Below are positions 51,909 through 61,066 of a DNA stretch of 64,000 nucleotides, piece after piece (position 1 is the stretch's first letter; the number at the start of each line of letters is the position of its first letter). This DNA comes from Gracilimonas sp. (GTDB lineage Bacteria; Bacteroidota; Rhodothermia; Balneolales; Balneolaceae). Position numbers and translations under genes: made by a program. Location of the stretch: positions 310,001 through 374,000 of the forward strand of contig NZ_JAVJQO010000006.1 in NCBI RefSeq assembly GCF_040218225.1. Direction: 5' to 3'. Under the pieces are notes generated by a model that saw only the letters and a program-made list of their open reading frames with translations, searched no databases and was not told the DNA's origin.

Positions 51909-52358
51909 ATGAAAAAATTTAACTGGGGAACCGGTATCGTGTTGGCGGTTACGGTTTTTGTCGTCGCTACCTTAAGTGTGGTAAGCTATATGATTTCTTT
52001 AGATTTCTACCTCGTCTCAAACGACCATTACGAGGAAGGAGTTGAATACCAGCAAACCATCGACAAAAAAAAGCGTGCCGAAAACCTGAAAAACCCGGTG
52101 GTGGTTTTGTTTGATGAGCCCACAGTTTCCATAAAGTTAATCTTCCCTAAAGAAATTATGTCTGACTCACTTTCTGGTAACGTCACTTTCTATCGTCCTA
52201 ACAACCCTGAACTGGACAAGAAATACAGATTAAACCTTGACACAGAAGGACTTCAAACCATCCCTGTAAGTGAATTTGAAAAAGGTCGCTGGAAACTAAC
52301 CGTTGAATGGCAAACCGACTCGCTTTCTTACATCGAGGAGAAAAACATTTTTATTTAA
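51909..52358 (+). CDS. ccoH: FixH/CcoH family protein
   Basis: This 149-aa protein has one N-terminal membrane helix (WGTGIVLAVTVFVVATLSVV, about 5-24). A DFYLVSNDHYEEGVEYQQTIDKKKRA segment typical of FixH follows, then a periplasmic Ig-like domain. It assists cbb3 oxidase assembly. It lies 4 bases after ccoG and 7 before the SafE gene. Confidence 0.9.
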   Translation: MKKFNWGTGIVLAVTVFVVATLSVVSYMISLDFYLVSNDHYEEGVEYQQTIDKKKRAENLKNPVVVLFDEPTVSIKLIFPKEIMSDSLSGNVTFYRPNNPELDKKYRLNLDTEGLQTIPVSEFEKGRWKLTVEWQTDSLSYIEEKNIFI

Positions 52359-52365
52359 ACAATTT

Positions 52366-53037
52366 ATGGAACTGTGGACAGGATTTACCTTAGGCCTATT
52401 AGGCAGTTTCCACTGCATTGGTATGTGTGGACCTATTGCCTTAGCCATCCCCGGGGAAAACCGGTCCACTAGTTCCATGTTTTTTCGGGGATTGCTTTAC
52501 AACTTTGGACGCATTCTCACCTACGCTTTTATAGGATTTGTATTTGGAATATTGGGATTGGGCGCCACTATTGCCGGATATCAGAATGTGCTTTCTATAG
52601 TTCTTGGAATACTTGTAATTATCTTTGCTCTTTTTCCTCACATTAAACTACCCGCAAAAGCTAATGCTCTTTACTCTGGCCTTACTTCAAAAATCACCAA
52701 ACATATTTCGAAACTTTATAAAAGTAGCTCTCGGTTTTCTTCCCTTTTTATCGGCTTATTGAATGGCTTTCTGCCCTGCGGGTTTGTAGTCACAGCTTTG
52801 GCAGCAGCCCTCATTACCTCCACTACCTTTCATAGTGCAATTTATATGGCACTGTTTGGGCTGGGAACCCTACCCGTAATGCTAATGATGAATATGGCGC
52901 CGGGTTTTATTAGTCCAGGATTACGCTCAAAGTTACGCCCCTTCTCTTCGTACTTTGCTATCATCATTGGGTTACTGCTAATTTGGAGAGGGTATTCAAT
53001 GATGGCAGGCGAACCAATGCACATGATGCATAACTAA
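52366..53037 (+). CDS. SafE/TauE-like sulfite exporter family membrane protein (CcoH-associated)
   Basis: This 223-aa protein has six or seven membrane helices, with LWTGFTLGLLGSFHCIGMCGPIALA at the start and GLLNGFLPCGFVVTALAAAL in the middle. Both are typical of the sulfite exporter/DsbD-like family found at the end of cbb3 operons. Cys in CIGMCG and LPCG suggest thiol or copper handling. I start it at the ATG at 52366, just after ccoH; a longer reading from 52303 would overlap ccoH by 56 bases. Confidence 0.87.
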   Translation: MELWTGFTLGLLGSFHCIGMCGPIALAIPGENRSTSSMFFRGLLYNFGRILTYAFIGFVFGILGLGATIAGYQNVLSIVLGILVIIFALFPHIKLPAKANALYSGLTSKITKHISKLYKSSSRFSSLFIGLLNGFLPCGFVVTALAAALITSTTFHSAIYMALFGLGTLPVMLMMNMAPGFISPGLRSKLRPFSSYFAIIIGLLLIWRGYSMMAGEPMHMMHN

Positions 53038-53739
53038 TCAAACATCCAAAGCTTTCAACAGCTGTTCAAAATCATCAAAAATTAAATCAGCAAGCTTATA
53101 TCCTTGCTCAATAGGTGTTTTTGTAAACCAGGCCACTTTCCAACTGGCTTTAGAGCCACCTACAACATCGGAGGTAAAGGAATCTCCTACATACAGAATA
53201 TCCTCCCGGTTTACTCCGGCTAACTCTGTAGAGTGATCAAAGATTTTCGGATCGGGTTTCATCACCCCCACATCTTCAGAAATGACAATATGTCTGGCAG
53301 AATCTTTGAAATTAAACTGATCAATTTTCAAACGCTGGGTCTCAGCAAATCCATTGGTTATGATACCTACCTCATATTTACCAGCCACTTTATCATAGGC
53401 TTCTTTAGCTCCTTCAATCCATTCCCAATGATTGCGGTAGTAATTCATATATACTTTCCCGGCTTTATCATACATTGACTCGTCCAGTCCAAGCTCACGA
53501 AAAGTCTCCTGAAACCGACGACGGTGCAATTCATGGCGATCAATTTCTCCCCGTCCATACTCTTCCCATAAGCCTTTGTTGATATGATGATACGTATCCA
53601 AAAGGTTGTCTTCAGAAACGCCATTAAACATATCAAAGTGCTGATGTACATCCAGAAGACCAGCTTGTTCTGCCTTTTTGTGATCTAAGAGAGTGTCATC
53701 TAAGTCAAAATAAACGAATTTGGGATTCAATTGTGACAA
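53038..53739 (-). CDS. HAD-superfamily phosphatase, YjjG-like
   Basis: This 233-aa HAD hydrolase has motif I FDLDDTLLDHKKAE (nucleophile Asp), motif II in GIITNGFAETQRLKI, the Lys in SEDVGVMKPDPKIF and motif IV in YVGDSFTSDVVGG. A helical cap lies at about 20-85. The pattern resembles YjjG, a pyrimidine nucleotidase. Its stop touches the SafE gene stop tail-to-tail. Confidence 0.9.
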   Translation of the reverse strand: MSQLNPKFVYFDLDDTLLDHKKAEQAGLLDVHQHFDMFNGVSEDNLLDTYHHINKGLWEEYGRGEIDRHELHRRRFQETFRELGLDESMYDKAGKVYMNYYRNHWEWIEGAKEAYDKVAGKYEVGIITNGFAETQRLKIDQFNFKDSARHIVISEDVGVMKPDPKIFDHSTELAGVNREDILYVGDSFTSDVVGGSKASWKVAWFTKTPIEQGYKLADLIFDDFEQLLKALDV

Positions 53740-53830
53740 TGGAACAGTTTTTGATTATTGTTGATATGTTTGAACCTAATTGAATTACGGCTCGTAACAG
53801 GGCGATAAATAAACAACTAAATCTCTACTC

Positions 53831-54421
53831 ATGAAAGCTAAATTTTGGATTATTCTCGGAGTCATTGCACTCTTCGTTTTTTATGGAATCAGTGTTAACA
53901 ACAGCCTCATTTCTCAGGAAGAAAATGTAAATAGCGCCTGGGCTCAGGTTGAAAATCAGTATCAGCGCCGGGCCGATCTTATTCCTAATTTGGTGAACAC
54001 TGTTCGGGGTGCTGCCGATTTCGAATCAGAAACGCTAACCGAAGTTATTGAAGCCAGAAGTCGTGCAACTTCAGTAAACATTAATGCCAGTGATCTTAAC
54101 AACCCTCAGGCTTTTCAACAATTTCAGGAGGCTCAAAGTCAGCTAAGCGGCGCACTTTCCCGATTATTAGTTACGGTTGAACGTTATCCTGAACTTAAGG
54201 CCAATCAAAATTTTCGAGACTTGCAGGCTCAACTTGAAGGGACCGAAAACCGTATTTCAACTGAGCGAATGAGATTTAATGAGACAGCGCAGGAATACAA
54301 TACCAAAGTTCGCAGATTCCCTGCCAGCCTGGTAGCCTCCATAGCCGGATTTGAACAGAAGGAATACTTCCAGGCCGATGAAGGTTCACAGGAAGCTCCA
54401 ACCGTTGATTTCAACAATTAA
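53831..54421 (+). CDS. lemA: LemA family protein
   Basis: This 196-aa protein has one N-terminal membrane helix (about 4-20) and the LemA helical body: NSLISQEENVNSAWAQVENQ, RRADLIPNLVNTVRGAADFE and VERYPELKANQNFRDLQAQL, then ENRISTERMRFNETAQEYNT. Function is poorly known; the gene is often beside TPM-domain genes, as here. The first residue is placed at the ATG of the helix. Two TPM genes follow. Confidence 0.93.
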   Translation: MKAKFWIILGVIALFVFYGISVNNSLISQEENVNSAWAQVENQYQRRADLIPNLVNTVRGAADFESETLTEVIEARSRATSVNINASDLNNPQAFQQFQEAQSQLSGALSRLLVTVERYPELKANQNFRDLQAQLEGTENRISTERMRFNETAQEYNTKVRRFPASLVASIAGFEQKEYFQADEGSQEAPTVDFNN

Positions 54422-54428
54422 ATTTAAT

Positions 54429-54480
54429 GACGAAAGACCAATGACCATTGATGACAACTTCCGGTCGTTGGTCCCACGTC
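54429..54480. repeat. Imperfect inverted repeat between lemA and the first TPM gene
   Basis: GACGAAAGACCAATGACC (54429-54446) pairs with GGTCGTTGGTCCCACGTC (54463-54480) with a few mismatches and wobble pairs. The arms are built from GAC/GTC words, similar in style to the repeats at 50275 and 55730. Its role is unknown. Confidence 0.5.
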
Positions 54481-54495
54481 CATAGTCATAAGACA

Positions 54496-54957
54496 ATGGC
54501 CAAATTTCTTACCGAAGAACAGGAAAAATCAATTGTTGAATCCATAAAGGAGGCTGAAAAGGAAACCTCCGGGGAAATCAGGGTTCACATCGAGAAAAAA
54601 TGTAAAGCGGAATCTCCCCTTCTAAGAGCGCAGCAAGTTTTTGCAGAACTAAAGATGCACGAAACAGAACTACGGAACGGAGTAATTGTATATGTGGCGT
54701 GGAAAGATCATAAAGTAGCAATATGGGGAGATCAGGGAATTCATGAAAAAGTGGGGCAAGAATTCTGGGAAGATGAAATAAAACTGATACTCGACTACTT
54801 CAAAAAAGAAGACTATGAAACCGGATTAAGTGAAGTGATTCTTCAGATTGGTCAAAAACTCAAAGAGAACTTCCCTTACCAAAAAGATGACGTAAATGAG
54901 CTTTCCAATCAGATTAGTTACAACAAAGAAGAGAAACAAAACGAGACTGATGCGTAA
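54496..54957 (+). CDS. TPM-domain protein
   Basis: This 153-aa protein has a TPM (TLP18.3/Psb32/MOLO-1) domain: TEEQEKSIVESIKEAEKETSGE, IRVHIEKKC, ETELRNGVIVYVAWKDHKVAIWGDQGIHEKVGQ and EDYETGLSEVILQIGQKLKENFP. No signal peptide is visible, so it is probably cytoplasmic or membrane-associated through partners. I start at the ATG at 54496 and not at 54448. It overlaps the next TPM gene by 8 bases. Confidence 0.85.
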   Translation: MAKFLTEEQEKSIVESIKEAEKETSGEIRVHIEKKCKAESPLLRAQQVFAELKMHETELRNGVIVYVAWKDHKVAIWGDQGIHEKVGQEFWEDEIKLILDYFKKEDYETGLSEVILQIGQKLKENFPYQKDDVNELSNQISYNKEEKQNETDA

Positions 54958-55708
54958 AATTTTAAGTCTGTTCATATTTCTAAGCGTCACAATTAGTGCT
55001 TTTGGTCAGGATTTTTTACCAGACCGTCCAACCGGTATGGTTAACGACTTTGCCGATATGCTCACTTCTTCTGAAGAGCAGCGGCTAGAAAATAAACTTC
55101 GAAGCTATCGCGATACCACCACTAATGCTTTTGTAATTGCTACCATCGAAAGCCTTCAAAATTACCCGATCGAGGACATTGCCCTCCAGCTCCACAATTC
55201 CTGGAATATTCAATATGAAGACCGGGGCAATGGAGTGTTAATATTGATTTCTGAACAAGACCGTGCCATGCGAATCGAAGTGGGATATGGGCTGGAAGGT
55301 GCCATCCCTGATATCATGGCTAATCGGATTATTAATGATGTAATGACTCCAAGTTTCCGTGCCGGAGATTTTTATGGAGGACTGAATCAGGCTACGGATA
55401 TTTTAATTGATTTAGCTGCCGGTGAATTTGAAGGATTTCCCAAGCGCCAATCTTCTTCCGGTGATGATGGAATACCAATTGATCTTATTATCCTGTTTGT
55501 CATTCTCATCTTCTTCCTCATTTCAAAAGGAAAAGGAGGAAAAGGCGGACGACGACACTCGCTTGGTTCTAATGGAGTTATCTTCTTTGGTGGAGGATTT
55601 GGCAGCGGAGGCGGAGGAAGCTCCTTCGGTGGTGGAGGTGGTTTCGGAGGCTTTGGCGGAGGTGGTGGCTTCAGCTCAGGAGGCGGCGGAGCAAGCGGCG
55701 GCTGGTAA
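54950..55708 (+). CDS. Secreted TPM-domain protein with glycine-rich tail (YgcG-like)
   Basis: This 252-aa protein has a Sec signal (ILSLFIFLSVTISAFGQ), a TPM domain (about 25-165; PTGMVNDFADMLTSSEEQRLE, NGVLILISEQDRAMRIEVGYGLEG, GDFYGGLNQATDILI) and a membrane helix near 180-198. It ends in a long tail of Gly, Ser and Phe. This is the YgcG/MOLO-1 pattern. The function may be phosphatase or assembly-related in homologues. The start overlaps the previous gene by 8 bases. Confidence 0.88.
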   Translation: MRKILSLFIFLSVTISAFGQDFLPDRPTGMVNDFADMLTSSEEQRLENKLRSYRDTTTNAFVIATIESLQNYPIEDIALQLHNSWNIQYEDRGNGVLILISEQDRAMRIEVGYGLEGAIPDIMANRIINDVMTPSFRAGDFYGGLNQATDILIDLAAGEFEGFPKRQSSSGDDGIPIDLIILFVILIFFLISKGKGGKGGRRHSLGSNGVIFFGGGFGSGGGGSSFGGGGGFGGFGGGGGFSSGGGGASGGW

Positions 55709-55729
55709 TTTTTACTATCCGGAATTAAG

Positions 55730-55796
55730 AATTCAAAATGAAAAATTTAAAATTGACTTGACTCAATTTTAAATTTCCAATTCCTAATTTTGAATT
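55730..55796. terminator. Bidirectional terminator-like hairpin between TPM and methionine gamma-lyase genes
   Basis: AAATTTAAAATTGA (55743-55756) and TCAATTTTAAATTT (55763-55776) are perfectly complementary. Outer arms AATTCAAAAT (55730) and ATTTTGAATT (55787) extend the pairing. It separates two convergent genes, so it could end both transcripts, although it is A/T-only and weak in GC. Confidence 0.55.
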
Positions 55797-57010
55797 TCTA
55801 ACGCTTGCTCGAGGTCGGCGATGATGTCTTCTGCACCTTCGATTCCTACAGAAATACGGACCAGTCCGTCGGTGATACCGGCCTGCTTTTTTAAGTCCTC
55901 ATCCACAATGGAATGCGTCATAGAAGCCGGATGCTGAATCAGGGTATCAACTGCGCCAAGGCTAACCGCCAACGTACACAACTTTACATTGTTCATCAGG
56001 GATACACCTGACTCATACCCACCTATAAGTTCAAAAGCGATCATTCCTCCATATCCATTTTTCATTATGGAAGAAGCTAGTGCATGCTGAGGATGAGATC
56101 CCAGTCCTGGATAGAACACATGATCTACCTTGGGGTGGCTTTCGAGGTATTGAGCCACTTTCATTCCATTTTCGGCATGTTTTTTCATTCGCAGTGGCAA
56201 TGTTTTCACACCGTTCAGAGTTAGCCAGGCATCCATCGGTCCGGCTATACCTCCAAGGTTTTTCCGGAAAATTGCAGCTTCTGATTCCTCAAGTAATTCT
56301 TTTTTAGCAACCATCACCCCGCCAATGACGGTACCGTGTCCGCCTATATACTTTGTAGTTGAATGAACTACAATATCTGCACCTAATTCAAACGGTTGAA
56401 TATGAAAAGGGGTAGCGAAGGTATTATCAACCATAAGGAGAGTTCCATGGGCTTCGGCAAGTTGAGCTATAGCCCGGATGTCTGCCACTGTCATAGTCGG
56501 ATTAGCAATACTTTCGAGATAAACCAGTTTGGTTTCAGGATTCTTTTTAAGCTCCATTTCAACCAGAAATAAGTCTGACATATCCACGAATGATGTTGAG
56601 ATTCCCAGCGCCGGGGCCTCTTCTTTCAAAAACTGACTGGTACAGCCATACAACGCATCCTGAGCTACAACATGACCACCTTTAGCCATTGCGAGTATTC
56701 CGGTTGAGATTGCAGCCATTCCACTGCCAAAAGCATATGCACCATAATCTTCAGGACGATCAAGGCCATAACATTCCAGTTCGCAAACGGCTCGCTCCAA
56801 TTCCTCAACGGTAGGATTACCCAGCCTGGAATAAACATGACTCGCCCCTCCCTCTTCATGCCGAAAAGCCTTGGCACCGACTTCCACATCATCAAAAACA
56901 AAGGTAGAAGTTTGATAAATAGGTGTAGTATGAGATCCAAACTGATCTTTATTTCTTTTCCCGGCATGAACCGCTACCGATTCGATAGTTGGCTTAGTTT
57001 TGATCTTCAT
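55784..57010 (-). CDS. megL: Methionine gamma-lyase-like PLP enzyme
   Basis: This 408-aa Cys/Met-metabolism PLP enzyme has the Schiff-base Lys K220 in VVHSTTKYIGGHG. It has the diagnostic active-site Cys C123 in ALYGCTSQFL, at the position of the catalytic Cys of methionine gamma-lyase; cystathionine gamma-synthases usually lack it. It would convert methionine to methanethiol, 2-oxobutyrate and ammonia. Its 5' end overlaps the Lrp-type gene by 17 bases, so it is probably regulated by and coupled to that gene. Cystathionine lyase is an alternative. Confidence 0.83.
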   Translation of the reverse strand: MKIKTKPTIESVAVHAGKRNKDQFGSHTTPIYQTSTFVFDDVEVGAKAFRHEEGGASHVYSRLGNPTVEELERAVCELECYGLDRPEDYGAYAFGSGMAAISTGILAMAKGGHVVAQDALYGCTSQFLKEEAPALGISTSFVDMSDLFLVEMELKKNPETKLVYLESIANPTMTVADIRAIAQLAEAHGTLLMVDNTFATPFHIQPFELGADIVVHSTTKYIGGHGTVIGGVMVAKKELLEESEAAIFRKNLGGIAGPMDAWLTLNGVKTLPLRMKKHAENGMKVAQYLESHPKVDHVFYPGLGSHPQHALASSIMKNGYGGMIAFELIGGYESGVSLMNNVKLCTLAVSLGAVDTLIQHPASMTHSIVDEDLKKQAGITDGLVRISVGIEGAEDIIADLEQALEIQN

Positions 57011-57479
57011 GATAAACAGGAATTGGGGATTGATCTTTAATCGTATTCAAGACAATGCTGGTGTGTAGGCGCTCCACATCCGGAAGCGTGGTTAGCTTAT
57101 TACGCATAAGCTGTTCATAGTCTTTGGTATCCTTAGCTACCACTTGTAAAAGGAAGTCTCCGTCACCGGTAGTATGATAGCATGCAAGGATCTCTGGAAT
57201 CTCTTTAACTGCAGATGTAAACTCTTCCAGCAAATTCAATTGATGTACACTCAGTGTAACTTTCACAAAGGCTGTAAAACCACGGCCAATCGACTCTTTA
57301 TCAATTCTGGCACTGTAGCCTTCAATGATTCCCTCTCGTTCCAGCCTTCTGACCCTTTCTAAGGTAGGAGTAGTAGTCAGCCCGATCTTCTCGGCCAAAT
57401 CCTTGTTTGCTATTCTTCCCTCTTGCTGAAGAATGGCTATAATTTTTTTATCAACACTGTCCAATTTTTGAAAATTCAT
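56994..57479 (-). CDS. Lrp/AsnC-family regulator
   Basis: This 161-aa regulator has an N-terminal AsnC HTH (about 5-55: LDSVDKKIIAILQQEGRIANKDLAEKIGLTTTPTLERVRRLE) and a C-terminal RAM ligand-binding domain. The RAM domain carries FVKVTLSVHQLNLLEEF and ILACYHTTGDGDFLLQVVAKD. It probably responds to an amino acid such as methionine. It overlaps the megL start and lies downstream of a palindrome-rich spacer. Confidence 0.92.
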   Translation of the reverse strand: MNFQKLDSVDKKIIAILQQEGRIANKDLAEKIGLTTTPTLERVRRLEREGIIEGYSARIDKESIGRGFTAFVKVTLSVHQLNLLEEFTSAVKEIPEILACYHTTGDGDFLLQVVAKDTKDYEQLMRNKLTTLPDVERLHTSIVLNTIKDQSPIPVYHEDQN

Positions 57480-57545
57480 AGCAGAATATTTGACTGAATT
57501 ACATGCAAAATATAATCAAATATGCTGTATTTATCTATATTCAAA

Positions 57546-57588
57546 GACTAATATGTCTATTATACTAGTATTATAGCATAATATGCTA
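57546..57588. promoter_or_regulatory. Palindrome cluster upstream of lrp-megL
   Basis: TAGCATA-A-TATGCTA (57574-57588) is perfect. GAC-TAATAT-GTC (57546-57557) and ATACTAGTAT (57562-57571) are further symmetric elements. An A/T-rich series of short palindromes is what Lrp-type octamers bind. They lie 67-109 bases before the lrp start. Confidence 0.5.
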
Positions 57589-57674
57589 ATAAACAATGAG
57601 ACGTAGAATAAAGTTCTTTCAGCCTGCCAGATATGGCCAAGTTGCTTAGATAAAATTCTATCCTTTTTAGATAT

Positions 57675-58967
57675 TCAGTCTACCAAAGCAACCTGAAGAT
57701 CCATCAAGTTATTTCCTGTCGGTCCTGTTTTGAGCAGTGTATCCATCGCTTTATGAAAGTGATAGGAGTCGTTTCTCTGTAAATAGTTCTCGGGCTCTAA
57801 TTTCTTTTTACGGGCTTTTAAGGTCGTCTCAGAATCAATAATGGCTCCCGAAGCATCGGTGGGACCATCAACTCCATCAGTAGCAAAGCTCAGCAAAGAA
57901 ATTGTATGCTGTCCTTCTATAGAGACAGCTGCGTTTAGGGCCAGCTCCTGATTTCGCCCTCCTTTTCCATCTCCCTTCACATTAACGGTGCTTTCTCCGT
58001 AATAAATAAGAGCTGCTGGTTTTTTGATGTTCGACTTTCTACTCAAAACCGAAATAGCATCACTGCATATTCTCTTTGAAATTTCTTTCACATCAGAGTC
58101 ATAAGCCGATTCATCCACCCGCACATTAAAGCCTTCCTCATTCAGATAAGCACCAACATTCTCAGCTAATATACCTGCTCCTGAAATTACCTCAACATCA
58201 TGTTTCTCCCATTTAGAAGTTTCCGGTTTTGGGGTTTCCGGGCTGTCTCCATGCATTCCTTTAGATATCTGAATTCGAACTGAATGAGGAATAGCTTCCC
58301 AAAGCTTGTACTGTTTTAGAATCTGAAAAGCTTGCTTAAAGGTTGATGAATCGGGCACTGTAGGGCCACTTCCGATAAACTCAGGATTATCCCCGGGCAC
58401 ATCAGAAAGGATAACAGAAATAAGTCTGTTTTCACAAAAAAGCTGTCCAAGTCTGCCGCCTGCTGTTTCTGAAAGGTGTTTGCGAACAATATTAACTTCG
58501 TGTATAGAAGCACCTGAATTTAATAGCAGTTCGCAGGTTTTGTAGTACTCATCAATTTCAATGCCCGGGGCAGGAATACAAAATAAAGACGAAGCCCCTC
58601 CCGATAAAAGAAATATAATAGTGTCCTCTTTGGGAATTTGCTTAGCCAACTCCCAAAGCTCGTAGGATGAAGAAACCGAGTCAGAATCTGGATAAGGGTG
58701 GGAGCCTTTAAAAACCTGAACCGTATTTAAATCCCTTGAGCTTTGTGGGGCTATTACCATTCCATCTGCTATCTCTGAACCAAAAAAAATTTCAGCCTGT
58801 TTTGCCATCTCAAAAGAAGCTTTGCCGGCACCTAAAACCCAAACTTTTCCTTCTATCTGTAATGATGAAAAAATATCTGAAAGATTCAGATCAAAGAAGT
58901 GTCCCTCTACTATTTTTCTAACTAATTCCTGTAATGTTGAGCGATGTTTAACTGATTTTTCACTCAT
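57675..58967 (-). CDS. Glycerate 2-kinase (MOFRL family, GckA/TtuD-like)
   Basis: This 430-aa protein has a DUF4147 N-terminal domain with VLGAGKASFEMAKQAE and LLSGGASSLFCIPAPG, then NIVRKHLSETAGGRLGQ and VILSDVPGDNPEFIGSGPTV. The MOFRL C-terminal domain (about 310-425) ends with LLSFATDGVDGPTDASGAI. Members phosphorylate glycerate to 2-phosphoglycerate. The motifs and length match the family. The gene is alone on the minus strand, next to an exosortase-like gene. Confidence 0.9.
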   Translation of the reverse strand: MSEKSVKHRSTLQELVRKIVEGHFFDLNLSDIFSSLQIEGKVWVLGAGKASFEMAKQAEIFFGSEIADGMVIAPQSSRDLNTVQVFKGSHPYPDSDSVSSSYELWELAKQIPKEDTIIFLLSGGASSLFCIPAPGIEIDEYYKTCELLLNSGASIHEVNIVRKHLSETAGGRLGQLFCENRLISVILSDVPGDNPEFIGSGPTVPDSSTFKQAFQILKQYKLWEAIPHSVRIQISKGMHGDSPETPKPETSKWEKHDVEVISGAGILAENVGAYLNEEGFNVRVDESAYDSDVKEISKRICSDAISVLSRKSNIKKPAALIYYGESTVNVKGDGKGGRNQELALNAAVSIEGQHTISLLSFATDGVDGPTDASGAIIDSETTLKARKKKLEPENYLQRNDSYHFHKAMDTLLKTGPTGNNLMDLQVALVD

Positions 58968-59012
58968 TATATATTTATATATCCTGTATGCTGTTTTTAA
59001 AAAATTACCTGA

Positions 59013-59531
59013 TTACGCAAAAGCTTTTTGTTTCTGAGAATCAAATGAATCTGCAAAATTCACCCAAACCATCCATAGTATAAATATTACGATATAGAAA
59101 ATTGCTGTGGTTGAATAGTCATGTGTGAAATCAAAGAATTCAGGCCAGTTTGCCTGAGTGATTGTTAAGGTGATTACCCTCAGAATGTTTACAATGTATA
59201 TAATCCCTATACCCACAAAACAGAAGCTGGCTTTATTTTTCCAGTCTCCGGGATAAGCCAGAATGAAACCTAAAAACAGCCCCATTGCTGCAATCCCATT
59301 ACACCCATCTACAATTTCAATCCCGGGATACTCACCAATTCCAATAATGCGATTCACGGTAAAAACATCATACCCAAAAAAATCTATAATGCCGGCACTC
59401 ACACCAATGATGTTCAAAGACAACCAGTAATCAAGACTCCCATCGGGTAGCAGCCATAGTTCATAAAGCATATACCAAATAACAAAAATAAACAGGGCCT
59501 TCGCTATGAATTTAAATATTGGAGAGTTCAT
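59013..59531 (-). CDS. Exosortase/archaeosortase-like membrane protein
   Basis: This 172-aa protein has about five membrane helices and the exosortase catalytic triad: Cys in IEIVDGCNGIAAMGLF, Arg in YIVNILRVITLTIT and His in FDFTHDYSTTAIFY. It is shorter than the usual 200-300 residues. Exosortases process C-terminal sorting signals of secreted proteins. No sorting-signal target or polysaccharide genes are seen next to it. The gene stands alone between a glycerate kinase and an acyl-CoA dehydrogenase. Confidence 0.78.
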   Translation of the reverse strand: MNSPIFKFIAKALFIFVIWYMLYELWLLPDGSLDYWLSLNIIGVSAGIIDFFGYDVFTVNRIIGIGEYPGIEIVDGCNGIAAMGLFLGFILAYPGDWKNKASFCFVGIGIIYIVNILRVITLTITQANWPEFFDFTHDYSTTAIFYIVIFILWMVWVNFADSFDSQKQKAFA

Positions 59532-59744
59532 TTTTTCTGATTAAAACAATGGATTAAAATAAATTCTTAGAAATATAAAGTGTTGAAGATCAACTTATTT
59601 AAACTTTTACTTTTTTATCGATTTTAATTTTGCTGTGTACCACAAAAACAATTTTTACACATTCCGAACGATATTAATTATACAATCCGTTATCTTGGAA
59701 GCGGTTCCAATCAAGAAATTTAAATAGATAGTAGTACAAAAATT

Positions 59745-60917
59745 ATGGATGCTGTTTTAGACCGAGAGTTATCATTTGAACTTACCGAAGATCAGAAAAT
59801 GATCCGGGATAGTATTAAAGAATTTGTAGAACGAACTGTAGCTCCATCGGTGATGGAAAGAGATAACAGTAAAAAATTTCCTCATGACATTGTTAAACAA
59901 TTGGGAGAGTTGGGCATGCTGGGCATCTACCATGAAGAACAATATGGCGGTGCCGGTTTTGACGTTGTTAGTTTTTGCCTGGCCCTCGAAGAAATAGCCC
60001 GTTGGGATGCCTCTCTTGCTTTAACTGTAGCTTCTCACACCTCTTTGGGAACAGGCCACATTGCTATAGCAGGAAATCATGATCAGAAACTGAAGTACAT
60101 GCCCGCTCTCACCAAGGGACAAAAGCTGGCGGCCTGGTGTTTAACAGAACCTGGCTCAGGTAGTGATGCTTCCGGGATGAAATCAACAGCTATCAAAGAA
60201 GGCGATAAATATATCCTTAATGGCTCCAAGATTTTTATCACTCAGGGTTCTGTGGGAGATGTGTATGTGGTGCTTGCAAAAACAGATCCTTCCAAAGGTG
60301 TAAAAGGGATTTCTGCCTTTATTGTAGAACGTGAATGGGATGGCGTAAAGCCCGGAGAAGGCATGCATAAATTAGGCATGAATTCTTCTGATACAACCGA
60401 AGTGGTATTCGAAAATGTGGAAGTACCTGCCGAAAATTTACTTGGTGAAGAAGGACAAGGTTTTATTGATACCATGAAAGTACTGGATGGCGGCCGTGTT
60501 GGAATTGCGGCTCTATCTGTAGGCATTGCCCGGGGAGCTTTAGAAGAATCTCTCAAATATTCAATGGAGAGAAAGCAGTTTGGTCAAGCCATAGGTAATT
60601 TCCAATATATGGAAGGTAAAATGGTTGACATGGCTACAGAAATTGATGCAGCGCGCTTACTAGTTCATCGTGCAGCATGGCTTAAAGATCAAGGAAAGCC
60701 CTACACCAAAGAAGCCTCCATGGCCAAATTATTTGCTTCAGAATTATCTGTACGCGCTGCTGATGAAGCCATTCAAATTCATGGTGGCTATGGCTACACC
60801 AAAGAATACCATGTGGAGCGATTTATGCGGGATGCCAAGCTCATGACCATTGGCGAAGGAACTTCTGAAGTTCAGCGACTTATCATTGCCCGTGAGCTTA
60901 AAAAAGAGCTTGTATAA
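59745..60917 (+). CDS. Acyl-CoA dehydrogenase (short-chain type)
   Basis: This 390-aa FAD enzyme has the standard ACAD order: [38 protein letters not shown] (FAD/substrate site), [18 protein letters not shown], and [12 protein letters not shown]. The C-terminal catalytic region is [21 protein letters not shown]. The catalytic Glu seems to lie in [16 protein letters not shown]. Short or medium acyl chains (butyryl-type) are likely. It ends before a strong hairpin terminator and a second ACAD gene. Confidence 0.93.
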   Translation: MDAVLDRELSFELTEDQKMIRDSIKEFVERTVAPSVMERDNSKKFPHDIVKQLGELGMLGIYHEEQYGGAGFDVVSFCLALEEIARWDASLALTVASHTSLGTGHIAIAGNHDQKLKYMPALTKGQKLAAWCLTEPGSGSDASGMKSTAIKEGDKYILNGSKIFITQGSVGDVYVVLAKTDPSKGVKGISAFIVEREWDGVKPGEGMHKLGMNSSDTTEVVFENVEVPAENLLGEEGQGFIDTMKVLDGGRVGIAALSVGIARGALEESLKYSMERKQFGQAIGNFQYMEGKMVDMATEIDAARLLVHRAAWLKDQGKPYTKEASMAKLFASELSVRAADEAIQIHGGYGYTKEYHVERFMRDAKLMTIGEGTSEVQRLIIARELKKELV

Positions 60918-60942
60918 ATAATAACCTATTGTTGTTGGAATA

Positions 60943-60979
60943 AAAGCCTGTAGTTCATCATGAGCTGCAGGCTTTTTTT
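60943..60979 (+). terminator. Rho-independent terminator after the acyl-CoA dehydrogenase gene
   Basis: AAGCCTG-TAG-TTCAT pairs with ATGAGCTGCAGGCTT including G-U pairs, and a run of seven T follows. It separates the two acyl-CoA dehydrogenase genes. Confidence 0.85.
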
Positions 60980-61066
60980 GTTATATCTGCTGATAATCTC
61001 TTTCGGGCTAAGACATATTTTTCTTACTATTCATGAATCCAACATCAAGACAAAAACGCTTAAACC

